Shown in pieces: positions 17,514 through 25,814 of a stretch of 64,000 nucleotides of DNA. This DNA comes from Acuticoccus mangrovi (GTDB lineage Bacteria > Pseudomonadota > Alphaproteobacteria > Rhizobiales > Amorphaceae): the NCBI RefSeq assembly GCF_016411865.1, contig NZ_JAEKJA010000003.1:372001-436000 (forward strand), read 5' to 3'. The notes under the pieces are model-generated. The model saw nothing but the letters and a program-made list of their open reading frames with translations. It had not been told where the DNA came from and did no database searches. The stretch's first letter is position 1. Every line of letters starts with the position of its first letter. The position numbers and the translations under genes are program-made.

Positions 17514-18558
17514 CGGCGACCTCCCCCGTCAGCGGATCGCGCCGCGCCCGCTCCCGGTAGCGCCGCCACAGCCCGAGCAGCCCGTCGGAGGAGAAGAACA
17601 CCACCACGAGGAAGCCGAGACCGATGAGGAGCTGGAAGCGCTCCCCCGCGAGCCCCAGCGACACCAGGATGTCGAGCGCGAAGGTCCGCAGGAGCACGTA
17701 GAGCAGCGCGCCGAGGAAGGGGCCGATGGGGTGGGAGATGCCGCCCACGACGGCGATGATCAGGATGTCGATCGCCGGCCCCACCGCGATGGTGCCGGGC
17801 GAGACCTGCCCGTTGAGCCAGACGAGGAGCACCCCGGCCACGGCCGCGACCAGGCTCGCGAAGGCGTAGGCGGCGATGCGATGCCAAGTGACGTTGAAGC
17901 CGAGAGCCGCCATGCGGCGGGGATTGTCCCGCACACCCTGGAGGGCGAGGCCGAACGGCGAGCGCGACACGTAGACGACGGCGAAATAGCTCACCGCCGC
18001 CACGGCGAGGCTGAGATAGTAGAACGGCACGGGGCTGCGCCAGTCGATGCCCCAGAAGCGCGGCGCGCGCACCTGGTTGAGGCCGGAGAAGCCGTTGAAC
18101 AGCGTGTAGTTCTGCCGCACGAGGTAGAACATCGCCGCGGCGATCGCGAGGGTGATCATGATGGTGTAGATGCCCTCGGTGCGCACCGCGAGGGCGCCGG
18201 AGAGGGTGCCGAACGCCACCGCCACCAGGATCGCGAGCGGCACCGCCACCCACCACGGCCAGCCGAGGCTGATGGTGTCGACCGCCGAGGAGCCGAAGAT
18301 CGCCACCATGTAGGCCGCGACCCCGGCGACGGTCATCTGCACGAGGCTCACCATGTTGCCGTAGCCGGCGAGGAACATCAGCGACAGCGCGATGGTGCCG
18401 AGGATCATCGCCCAGGCGAAGATCTGGGTGAGCACGAAGGAGCTCGCCACCACCGGCAGGAGCACGAGCGCAGCGCCGACGATCCAGTAGGCCGTCGCGA
18501 TGCGCTGCGGCGAGTACCAGCGCAGCGGCCGGGCGGCGGGAACCTCGATCACCGCCAT
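17506..18558 (-). CDS. ABC transporter permease, LivM-like
   Basis: 350 aa with about ten hydrophobic segments, an N-terminal extension before the first helix (YWIVGAALVLLPVVASSFVL), and the cytoplasmic coupling loop GVRDNPRRMAALGFNVTWHR found in LivM proteins. GGISHPIGPFLGALLYVLL is the conserved late segment. It forms a heterodimeric membrane channel with the LivH-like protein. Substrate class in this family spans branched-chain amino acids, urea, amides and aromatic acids; this one cannot be assigned. It follows LivH with a 1-bp gap. Confidence 0.92.
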   Translation of the reverse strand: MAVIEVPAARPLRWYSPQRIATAYWIVGAALVLLPVVASSFVLTQIFAWAMILGTIALSLMFLAGYGNMVSLVQMTVAGVAAYMVAIFGSSAVDTISLGWPWWVAVPLAILVAVAFGTLSGALAVRTEGIYTIMITLAIAAAMFYLVRQNYTLFNGFSGLNQVRAPRFWGIDWRSPVPFYYLSLAVAAVSYFAVVYVSRSPFGLALQGVRDNPRRMAALGFNVTWHRIAAYAFASLVAAVAGVLLVWLNGQVSPGTIAVGPAIDILIIAVVGGISHPIGPFLGALLYVLLRTFALDILVSLGLAGERFQLLIGLGFLVVVFFSSDGLLGLWRRYRERARRDPLTGEVADG

Positions 18559-18559
18559 C

Positions 18560-19576
18560 TCAGCGCCTCACCGCCACGAGGCCCTGCGGCCGGAAGGCGA
18601 GCACCACCACCATGATGAGGAAGGTCAGCACGACCGCGTAGGTGGGGGCGTAGACCGAGCCGAATTGCTCGGCGAGGCCGATCAGCAGCGCCCCGAGCGC
18701 CGCCCCCGGGATCGACCCCATGCCGCCGACGATCACCACCACCAGCGAGGCGAGGAGGAAGCGGATGTCCTCCCCCGGCGCCATCGACTGGAAGGTTCCG
18801 CCGATCACCCCGGCGACCCCCGCGAGTCCCGCCCCAAAGGCAAACACCAGGATGAAGACGCGCTGGATGCGCACCCCCGTCGCCGAGAGCATGTCGCGAT
18901 CGTCCACCCCCGCGCGCACCAGCATGCCGATCCGCGTGCGGTTGAGCACCAGCCACATGCCGACGCCGATGGCGATGGCCGCGAGCAGGATGACGAGGCG
19001 CACCACCGGATAGGTGAGGTAGATATAGTCCCCCGACCGCCGCGAGATGCCGGTGATGAGCGGCAGCTCCACCGGCCCCGTCAGCCACGACGGCGTCAGA
19101 ATCTGATAGAAGTCGCCACCCCAGATCCACAGCATGACGTCGGCGATGACGATGGAGATGCCGATCGTCACGAGGGTCTGCTTGAGGTCCTGCCCCTCCA
19201 TGCGGCGGAACACGAAATATTGCAGCAGGACGCCGAGCGCCCCGACGACCACGAACGCGACGACGAAGGAGAGGAGCCACCAGCCCGTGGCGTCGGCGAC
19301 CTCGTAACCGATATAGCCGCCGAGCATGTAGAGCGAGCCGTGCGCGAGGTTCACGTTCTTCATCAACCCGAAGATCAGCGTGAAGCCCGACGCGACGAGG
19401 AAATAGAGCGCCCCGAGGGTGATGCCGTTGAAGAGGGCGTTGAGGAAGATCTTCTTGCGGCCGACGAGATCCTCCAGCGAGTCCGGCCACGGCGCGAAGA
19501 TCGCCCAGACGAGGAGCGCCACGAGAAAGGCGACGATCGCCGAACCGATCGGGTGACGCTCGACGAAGCGGACCAT
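18560..19576 (-). CDS. ABC transporter permease, LivH-like
   Basis: 338 aa. A cytoplasmic/first-helix N-terminus (SAIVAFLVALLVWAIF) precedes the LivH core: NALFNGITLGALYFLVASGF, NLAHGSLYMLGGYIGYEV, the coupling loop RAGVDDRDMLSATGVRI, and GGMGSIPGAALGALLIGLAEQ. It is the first gene of the 18-gene minus-strand cluster, preceded by a strong Shine-Dalgarno (GGGGGGAGGGG). No gene for a periplasmic binding protein lies upstream or anywhere in the cluster; the gene upstream is an AraC regulator. The binding protein must come from elsewhere, or the transporter works without one. Confidence 0.93.
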   Translation of the reverse strand: MVRFVERHPIGSAIVAFLVALLVWAIFAPWPDSLEDLVGRKKIFLNALFNGITLGALYFLVASGFTLIFGLMKNVNLAHGSLYMLGGYIGYEVADATGWWLLSFVVAFVVVGALGVLLQYFVFRRMEGQDLKQTLVTIGISIVIADVMLWIWGGDFYQILTPSWLTGPVELPLITGISRRSGDYIYLTYPVVRLVILLAAIAIGVGMWLVLNRTRIGMLVRAGVDDRDMLSATGVRIQRVFILVFAFGAGLAGVAGVIGGTFQSMAPGEDIRFLLASLVVVIVGGMGSIPGAALGALLIGLAEQFGSVYAPTYAVVLTFLIMVVVLAFRPQGLVAVRR

Positions 19577-19693
19577 CCCCTGGATCCCCTCCCCCCGGTT
19601 GTTGTTGTCGCGCCGGATTTCACCGGCTTGCCCGGAAGGATATCGACGGCCCGCGCCGGGGGCATACCCGAAAGTCTCGTCTTTTCCGGTGCC

Positions 19694-20521
19694 TCACGCC
19701 GCGTGCAGCGACACGCGACGATAGTCGGTGGGCGCGATGCCGATGTTGTTGCAGAAGAAGCGGGTGAAGCTCGCCTGGCTCGCAAAGCCGAGGTCGAGGC
19801 CGATCGAGGTCACCGGGTCGTCCGTCTCGGTCAGCCGGTGGATGGAGCGCTCCAGCCGCAGCGTGTTGAGATAGAGGTTCGGCGTGAGGCCGATATTCTG
19901 GCGGAAGAGCTTGTAGAAGTGCGGCCGCGAGAGGCCGGCGTCGCGGGCGATGCGGTCGAGCACGCAGGCATCCGTCACCCGCTCGTTCATCAGCCGCACG
20001 GCGTTGCGGATGCGGAAGTCGGCGATGCGCGGCCAGCCGCTCGCCGGCGGCATGTCCGACGTCAGCGACCACGACGCCTCGAAGGCGGCCGCGGTCAGTT
20101 CGTGCATCAGCCCCGGCAGATGCTCGCCGGCATGGCCGGAGGCGAGGTGCTCGGCGATCTGCTCGGCGAGGCGGCGCATGCGCGCGTCGACGACCACCAG
20201 CGGCGCGCCGAAGCGCATCACCTGACCGATGTGGCGCGACATCTCCAAAAACCAGTTGGGCGAGATGTAGAGGGTGAGGAAGATCGCCCCCGCGCCGAGG
20301 TCTCGCGGCCGGAACTCGTGCGGCTGCCACGGGCTCACCGCCACGGCGTGGCCGCGGTCGACCGCATGGACGGCCCCGTCGACGGCCACCGTCGCGGGCA
20401 TGCCGTCGACGAGCAGAACGATGTGTCCCTCCCGATGGGCGTGCGGTGCGAGCGGCTTGTTGAGACGGTAGAGCGACGCCCGGCCGAAACGGCCGTGGCA
20501 GACGGCAAGTGCCGTGCCCAT
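19694..20521 (-). CDS. AraC family transcriptional regulator
   Basis: 275 aa from the second of two adjacent ATGs; GGGGAGGA ends 1 base before the first ATG, so the second fits better. An N-terminal cupin-like AraC binding region (APHAHREGHIVLLVDG, GHAVAVSPWQPHEF) is followed by two helix-turn-helix units (CVLDRIARDAGLSRPHFYKLF and PVTSIGLDLGFASQASFTRFF). It is co-directional with and 117 bp upstream of the LivH-like gene, so it is the natural candidate regulator of the Mo-hydroxylase/flotillin cluster, either read through from its own promoter or acting on the 19577-19693 region. The effector is unknown. Confidence 0.9.
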   Translation of the reverse strand: MGTALAVCHGRFGRASLYRLNKPLAPHAHREGHIVLLVDGMPATVAVDGAVHAVDRGHAVAVSPWQPHEFRPRDLGAGAIFLTLYISPNWFLEMSRHIGQVMRFGAPLVVVDARMRRLAEQIAEHLASGHAGEHLPGLMHELTAAAFEASWSLTSDMPPASGWPRIADFRIRNAVRLMNERVTDACVLDRIARDAGLSRPHFYKLFRQNIGLTPNLYLNTLRLERSIHRLTETDDPVTSIGLDLGFASQASFTRFFCNNIGIAPTDYRRVSLHAA

Positions 20522-20581
20522 CATGTCCTCCCCGGACCCGGGGCCTTCAGGCCCTCTTGGTAGTGGGAGGAATTAGGGCAT

Positions 20582-20614
20582 GGGCGGCCCGACCTGTCAA
20601 AGCGAGGGCCGCCC
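20582..20614 (-). terminator. Stem-loop after the adenylate cyclase gene
   Basis: A perfect 9-bp inverted repeat (GGGCGGCCC at 20582-20590, GGGCCGCCC at 20606-20614) with a 15-base loop lies 3 bp past the cyclase stop on the minus strand. There is no T-run, so termination would be weak or factor-assisted. It separates the glpK-cyclase unit from the AraC gene. Confidence 0.5.
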
Positions 20615-20616
20615 GC

Positions 20617-21930
20617 TCAGGCGGCGCGCTCGCAGCCGCTGTCGAGCATCCAGAGGGCGACGGGCGCGCTGCGGCCGCGGATCGGCGTGGGCGGCAGCGC
20701 GCGCCATCCCGCCGCGGTCGCCCCGTCGCGCTCGCCGGCGGCGACGAGCACGGCGTCGGTGGCGATGATCTCCGCATGCTGCGCCCGCGTCTCTTCCTCG
20801 GCGCGGGCGGCGACGTTCACCGTGTCCCCGACGACGGTGAACTCCAGCCGCGCGTCGTCGCCGACGGCGCCCACGAAGGCCTCCCCCGCGTTGATCCCGA
20901 TACCGATCGCGACGGGCGGATCGCCGGCGGCCACGCACGCTGCCGACCACTCGGCGACGGCGGCGCTGATGATGCGGGCGCAGTCGAGCGCGCGCACGGC
21001 GTCGTCGGGCTGGGGATCGGGCACGCCGAACACGATCATCGCCCCGTCGCCGATGAACTTGTCGATGATCCCGCCGCACTGCGTCGCGGCGGCGTCGAGC
21101 GCGGCGCGGTAGCGCGACAGGAAGCGCCCCACCGCCTCCGGCGCCATCGCCTCGCTGCGCCGCGTGAAGCCGCGAATATCGACGAACATCACCACCACGG
21201 GCTGGCGTCGGCCGGTCCGCAGCTCATGGCTATTTCGCTCTTCGATCAGCGCGGCCACCTTGGGCGGCAGATATTTGGTGAGGGAGCGGCGCCGCAGCCC
21301 CTCTTCGAGTGCCTCGCGCAGATGGCCGCGGATGCGCCCCGCCGCGAGCGCGATGACGATGCACGCCATCAGGATCATCGCAGAGCGCATGATGTTGGGG
21401 GGATGGGCGAACAGCGAGGTGAGGATGGTCGTCGAGGGGGGAAGCGTCCACTCGCTCGTCGTCGGCACGCCGACGATGACGAGGCCGCCGATCAGCGCCA
21501 CCAGTCCCCAGATCTGCAGCCAGGGCGAATAGCGCATCGCCCCGAAGGCGAGGATGATGGGCAGCAGCCATACGCCCGGCAACGCCGTCAGATAGTTGCG
21601 GGTGAGGCCGGAGTTCGACAGCGACGCGTCGAGCGACATCGCCAGGAACACCGCGTCAGCCGTGACGAACAGGAATATGAAGGCGTGCCGAAACAGCGGG
21701 CGGAAGGAGAGCACGATGGCGAGCACGCCGAGCGCGGCGTAGCCGGCAAGCGTCACCCAGGCGAGCGACACCTGTTTCGAGACCGGCAGATGGGCGGGCG
21801 GCGCGACGCCCGCCATCGTGAGGTAGAGAATCACGCCGAGGCCGCACGCCATCAGGATGCGGATGATGCCGATGACGCGCTCGGCGCGCCGTTCCGCATC
21901 ATAGACCAGACGCCTCACATCATCCCGCAC
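20617..21930 (-). CDS. Membrane-bound class III adenylate cyclase
   Basis: 437 aa. An N-terminal membrane domain of about six helices (residues about 20-200: IGIIRILMACGLGVILYLTM, AGYAALGVLAIVLSF and others) is joined to a C-terminal class III cyclase domain. The metal-binding Asp residues are in VVMFVDIRGFT and IDKFIGDGAM. The Lys of DKF and the Asp of VVGDTVN, which specify adenine, and the Asn/Arg of NVAAR are all present, so ATP to cAMP conversion is expected. The gene starts 39 bp after the glycerol kinase stop with no terminator between, suggesting co-transcription with glpK. Confidence 0.9.
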   Translation of the reverse strand: MRDDVRRLVYDAERRAERVIGIIRILMACGLGVILYLTMAGVAPPAHLPVSKQVSLAWVTLAGYAALGVLAIVLSFRPLFRHAFIFLFVTADAVFLAMSLDASLSNSGLTRNYLTALPGVWLLPIILAFGAMRYSPWLQIWGLVALIGGLVIVGVPTTSEWTLPPSTTILTSLFAHPPNIMRSAMILMACIVIALAAGRIRGHLREALEEGLRRRSLTKYLPPKVAALIEERNSHELRTGRRQPVVVMFVDIRGFTRRSEAMAPEAVGRFLSRYRAALDAAATQCGGIIDKFIGDGAMIVFGVPDPQPDDAVRALDCARIISAAVAEWSAACVAAGDPPVAIGIGINAGEAFVGAVGDDARLEFTVVGDTVNVAARAEEETRAQHAEIIATDAVLVAAGERDGATAAGWRALPPTPIRGRSAPVALWMLDSGCERAA

Positions 21931-21969
21931 ACAAGCCCTCCCCTGCGCCGACCGTCCGCCGCGAAGTCC

Positions 21970-23454
21970 TCAGCGGCGGGTCAGCGTGCGCGACACGGCA
22001 TCCTTCCACTTGCTGATAAGCCGCATCCGGGCCGCTTCGTCCATCCCCGGCTCGAACCGGCGGTCGCGCTCCCAGGCCGCGGCGAACCCCGCCTGGTCGG
22101 GCCACACCCCGGCCTTCGACCCGGCGAGCCAGGCGACGCCGAAGGCGGTGGTCTCGCCAATCACCGGCCGGTCGACCGGTGCGGCGAGAATGTCCGACAG
22201 ACGCTGCATCGCAAAGTCGGAGGCGACCATGCCGCCATCGACCCGCAGCACGGTGTCGGCGTCGCCCCGCCAGTCGCCGTGCATCGCCTCAAGGAGATCG
22301 TAGGTCTGCAGCGCCACGCTCTCGAGCGCCGCCCGGGCGAGCTCCGCCGGTCCCGTCGCCCGCGTGATGCCGAAGATCGCCCCCCGCGCCTCCGCGTCCC
22401 AGTGGGGCGCCCCGAGGCCGACGAAGGCGGGCACCAAAAACACCTCCTGCCCCGGGTCGGCCTGCTCGGCGAGCGGCCCCGTCTCGGCCGCCTCCTTGAT
22501 GATGCCGAGCCCGTCGCGCAGCCACTGCACCGCCGCCCCGGCGACGAAGATCGCCCCCTCGAGCGCATAGTGGGTGGTCCCGTCGAGGCGGTAGGCGATG
22601 GTGGTGAGAAGGCGGTTCTGCGAGGCGACGCGGCGGGTGCCGGTGTTGAGGAGGGCGAAGCAGCCGGTGCCGTAGGTCGACTTCACCATCCCCGGCTCGA
22701 AGCAGGCGTTGCCGATGACGGCCGCCTGCTGGTCGCCCGCCACGCCGAGAACCGGGATCGACGCGCCGAAGAGCTCTGGCCGCGTCACGCCGAAATCGGC
22801 GGCATTGTCCTTCACCTCCGCGAGCATCGACGCCGGCACGCCGAGGATGCCCATCAGCTCCTCGTCCCACCGCTCCTTGCCGATGTCGTAGAGGAGGGTG
22901 CGCGAGGCGTTGGTCACGTCGGTGGCGAAGGCGCCGGTGAGGCGGGCGATGAGGAAGCTGTCGATGGTGCCGAAGGCGATCTCGCCGGCCTCGGCCCGCG
23001 CCCGCAGCCCCTCCACGTTGTCGAGGAGCCAGGCGAGCTTGGTGCCGGAGAAATAGGGGTCGAGGAGGAGGCCGGTCTTCTCCGCCACCATCGGCTCCAG
23101 CCCGTCCGCCTTCAGCTCGGCGCAGCGCTCGGCGGTGCGCCGGTCCTGCCACACGATGGCGTTGTGGACGGGCTTCAGCGTCGCCTTCTCCCACACCGCC
23201 ACCGTCTCGCGCTGGTTGGTGATGCCGACGGCGGCGATCTCCCGCGCCTCCAGCCGCGCCGCCGCGAGCGCCTCGCGAACGGTGAGGACGGTGCTCTCCC
23301 AGATCTCGTCGAGATCATGCTCGACCCAGCCGGACCGCGGAAAATACTGACGGAACTCGCGCTGGCTGGCGCCGAGGACGGCGCGCTCGCCGCTGAAGAC
23401 GATCGCGCGGGTGGAGGTCGTGCCTTGATCGATGGCGAGGATGGGGGCGGTCAT
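21970..23454 (-). CDS. glpK: Glycerol kinase
   Basis: 494 aa, normal for GlpK. It phosphorylates glycerol to sn-glycerol-3-phosphate with ATP. FGGY-kinase landmarks: N-terminal phosphate-binding [10 protein letters not shown] (residues 9-18), [29 protein letters not shown] and [12 protein letters not shown]. The ATG at 23454 is chosen because the protein then starts at [13 protein letters not shown]; upstream frame extensions are not family-like. It is separated from the glp transport operon (29113-38167) by about 5.7 kb but surely serves the same pathway: GlpPQSTUV import, GlpK phosphorylation, GlpD oxidation. A divergent HAD gene starts 89 bp away. Confidence 0.96.
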   Translation of the reverse strand: MTAPILAIDQGTTSTRAIVFSGERAVLGASQREFRQYFPRSGWVEHDLDEIWESTVLTVREALAAARLEAREIAAVGITNQRETVAVWEKATLKPVHNAIVWQDRRTAERCAELKADGLEPMVAEKTGLLLDPYFSGTKLAWLLDNVEGLRARAEAGEIAFGTIDSFLIARLTGAFATDVTNASRTLLYDIGKERWDEELMGILGVPASMLAEVKDNAADFGVTRPELFGASIPVLGVAGDQQAAVIGNACFEPGMVKSTYGTGCFALLNTGTRRVASQNRLLTTIAYRLDGTTHYALEGAIFVAGAAVQWLRDGLGIIKEAAETGPLAEQADPGQEVFLVPAFVGLGAPHWDAEARGAIFGITRATGPAELARAALESVALQTYDLLEAMHGDWRGDADTVLRVDGGMVASDFAMQRLSDILAAPVDRPVIGETTAFGVAWLAGSKAGVWPDQAGFAAAWERDRRFEPGMDEAARMRLISKWKDAVSRTLTRR

Positions 23455-23543
23455 GCTCTTGTCGTTGTTGGCCCTTGGAGACGCGAGGCTGTGCAATTCG
23501 CCAGTTTCTGTCAAACACGATGCCGATCTTTCGGAGGCTTTCG

Positions 23544-24152
23544 ATGACCGTCCGCCACATCGTGCTCGATATCGGCCGCGTGCTGTTGAAATGGGACCCG
23601 GAGCTGCCCTACCGGCGGCTGATCCCCGACCCGGAGCGGCGCCGCTGGTTCCTGTCCGAGGTCTGCACACCGGCCTGGAACCATGCCCAGGACGGCGGCC
23701 GCAGCTGGGCCGAGGGCGAGGCGGAGCTGATCGCGCGCTTTCCCGCCGAGGCCGACCTCATCCGCGCCTATCGCGCCACGTGGTGCGAGATGGTGCCGGA
23801 GCCGCTCGCCGAGACGCCGCAGATCATGGCCGACCTCGTCGCCGCCGGCCACGACGTGACCCTCCTCACCAACTTCCACCCCGAGACCTTCGCCATCGCG
23901 CTGCAGCGCTTTCCGTTCCTTCAGGCGGCGCGGGGGCGCACCGTGTCGGGCGAGGTCGGCATCACCAAGCCCGACCCGGCGATCTACGCCCTCCACGCGC
24001 GCCGCTTCGGCCTCGAGCCGGCAGCGACGCTGTTCTTCGACGACAGCGCCGCCAACGTGGCGGCGGCCGAGGCCGCGGGCTGGACGGGCCGCCTCTTCAC
24101 CGACGCCGCCCGCATGCGCGCCGACCTCGCCGCGACGGGCGTCGCCTATTGA
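23544..24152 (+). CDS. HAD-superfamily (IA) hydrolase
   Basis: 202 aa from the ATG at 23544; GGAGG lies about 7 bases upstream, and an in-frame start at 23475 gives a non-conserved leader. Motif I is VLDIGRVL (nucleophile Asp, with Gly where many phosphatases have the second Asp), motif II is LLTNF, the motif III Lys is in GITKPDP, and motif IV is FFDDS. This is the YihX-like alpha-D-glucose-1-phosphatase/epoxide-hydrolase-N subgroup of HAD phosphatases; the substrate is not predictable. It is divergent from glpK. Confidence 0.88.
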   Translation: MTVRHIVLDIGRVLLKWDPELPYRRLIPDPERRRWFLSEVCTPAWNHAQDGGRSWAEGEAELIARFPAEADLIRAYRATWCEMVPEPLAETPQIMADLVAAGHDVTLLTNFHPETFAIALQRFPFLQAARGRTVSGEVGITKPDPAIYALHARRFGLEPAATLFFDDSAANVAAAEAAGWTGRLFTDAARMRADLAATGVAY

Positions 24153-24174
24153 GCCGCCCGCACCGGGAGGGAGC

Positions 24175-24220
24175 GTGCGGAAGAAGGCTGTGCGGCGAGA
24201 GGTTGTGCCGCGAGCGGGTT
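24175..24220. repeat. Three degenerate 15-16-bp tandem repeats
   Basis: Three adjacent units beginning GTGCGG, GTGCGG and GTGCCG (24175, 24190, 24205), each followed by a purine-rich GA/AG block, in the 206-bp spacer between the HAD and dienelactone hydrolase genes. They diverge at several positions. No function is apparent. Confidence 0.5.
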
Positions 24221-24358
24221 GCGACCGAACGTCCGGATCGGCCGGAACGGCTCACAAACGCGTCATCACTGCGGGAGGCGGGCTGGTATCGCGGCCGCCG
24301 ATCAAAGACCATCGCGCCGCGCCCGGCCCAACAAGGGCGCCCGCGATGGAGGACAGCG

Positions 24359-25261
24359 ATGCAGGCGATCAACCCACAGCCCCGCAAGACCGCGAAAGAC
24401 TTCCCCCAGGAGCTTCTCGACCTTTACGACTACTACGCCCACGGGCGCCTCACCAAGCGCGAATTCCTTGACAAGGCGGCAAAATTCGCCGTCGGCGGGA
24501 TCACGGCGGCGATGCTGTTGCGGCAGCTCTCGCCGAACTACGCCCTCGCCGCCCAGGTGGCGGAGGACGACCCGGCCATCGAGACGAGCCGCATCACCTA
24601 CCCCTCCCCCAACGGCAACGGCGAGATCAACGCCTATCTGGTGCGCCCCGTCGGGGCGGAGGCGCCGATGCCGGCGGTGCTCGTGGTGCACGAAAATCGC
24701 GGTCTCAATCCCTACATCGAGGACGTCGCCCGCCGCCTCGGCAAGGCCGGCTTCCTGGCGATGGCGCCGGACGGCCTCACCCCCGTCGGCGGCTATCCCG
24801 GCAACGACGACGAGGGGCGCGAGCTGCAGCGCACCGTCGATCCGGAAAAGCTGATGAACGACTTCTTCGCCGGCTTCGAATATCTCCTGGGCCTCGACGA
24901 GACCACCAAGGTCGGCGCCGTCGGCTTCTGTTACGGCGGCGGGGTGGTGAACGCCATCGCCGTCGCCTACCCCGAGCTCGGCGCCGGCGTGCCATTCTAC
25001 GGCCGCCAGCCCGATCCGGCCGACGTCGCGGCGATCAAGGCTCCCCTCCTCATCCAGTACGCCGCGCTCGACGAGCGCATCAACGCCGGCTGGCCGGCCT
25101 ATAAGGAGGCGCTCGACGCCGCCGGGGTGGACTACACGATGGAGATGTACGAGGGCGTCAACCACGGCTTCCACAACGACACCACGCCCCGCTACGACAC
25201 GGAGGCGGCCGAGCTCGCCGAGGAGCGCACCATCGCCTTCTTCAAGGAGCACCTCGGCTGA
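24359..25261 (+). CDS. yghX: YghX-type exported dienelactone hydrolase family protein
   Basis: 300 aa. The whole sequence follows the E. coli YghX pattern: [19 protein letters not shown], then [15 protein letters not shown], a Tat-like or membrane-anchoring segment with KR in place of RR, then [13 protein letters not shown] and [18 protein letters not shown]. The alpha/beta-hydrolase triad is visible as nucleophile Cys in GFCYGGG, Asp in [10 protein letters not shown] and His in NHGFHND. The Cys nucleophile and ENRG loop are typical of dienelactone hydrolases. The natural substrate is unknown. GGAGG lies 8-9 bases upstream of the ATG. Confidence 0.93.
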   Translation: MQAINPQPRKTAKDFPQELLDLYDYYAHGRLTKREFLDKAAKFAVGGITAAMLLRQLSPNYALAAQVAEDDPAIETSRITYPSPNGNGEINAYLVRPVGAEAPMPAVLVVHENRGLNPYIEDVARRLGKAGFLAMAPDGLTPVGGYPGNDDEGRELQRTVDPEKLMNDFFAGFEYLLGLDETTKVGAVGFCYGGGVVNAIAVAYPELGAGVPFYGRQPDPADVAAIKAPLLIQYAALDERINAGWPAYKEALDAAGVDYTMEMYEGVNHGFHNDTTPRYDTEAAELAEERTIAFFKEHLG

Positions 25262-25328
25262 GGCCGCTCGACGGCTCGCCCGCCGGCCTCTAGGCTCGCC
25301 GTGTGCGAGCCTTCAGGAGGAGCGAGCC

Positions 25329-25814
25329 TTGCGCATCCGAGCCGCCGCGGCGACCGACGCCGCGGCCATCGTCGCGATCTGGAATCCGGTGATCCGCGAC
25401 CCGTTCATCACCTTCACCACCATCGAGAAGACCGAGGCGGGCATCGCCGCCCTCATCGCCGAGCGTCAGGCGGCCGGCCAGACGGTGATCGTCGCCGAGG
25501 CCGACGGCGTCGAAGGGTTCGCGACCTACGGCCCGTTCCGCGCCGGCCCGGGCTATCTGCGCACCATGGAGCACACGATCCTGATCGCTCCGGAGGGACG
25601 CGGCCGCGGCGTCGGCCGGCGCCTGATGGCGGCGCTCGAGGAGCACGCCCGCGCCGCCGGCATCCATTCGCTGATCGGAGGGATCAGCGGCGCCAATCCC
25701 GCCGCCATCGCCTTCCACGCGGCGGCGGGCTTCGTCGAGGTGGGCCGCATCCCGGACGCGGGATGGAAATATGGCCGCTACCTCGACCTCGTGCTGATGC
25801 AGAAGCGCTTCTGA
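25329..25814 (+). CDS. GNAT N-acetyltransferase, phosphinothricin acetyltransferase-like
   Basis: 161 aa. The start is TTG, supported by AGGAGG at 25315-25320 with 8-base spacing. N-terminal IRAAAATDAAAIVAIWNPVI and ITFTTIEKT, the acetyl-CoA loop APEGRGRGVGRRLM (motif A, Q/RxxGxG/A) and the C-terminal GANPAAIAFHAAAGFVEVG place it with the PAT/MddA-like GNAT proteins. These acetylate amino acid analogues such as methionine sulfone or phosphinothricin. The stop abuts the convergent gene's stop with no spacer. Confidence 0.9.
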   Translation: MRIRAAAATDAAAIVAIWNPVIRDPFITFTTIEKTEAGIAALIAERQAAGQTVIVAEADGVEGFATYGPFRAGPGYLRTMEHTILIAPEGRGRGVGRRLMAALEEHARAAGIHSLIGGISGANPAAIAFHAAAGFVEVGRIPDAGWKYGRYLDLVLMQKRF

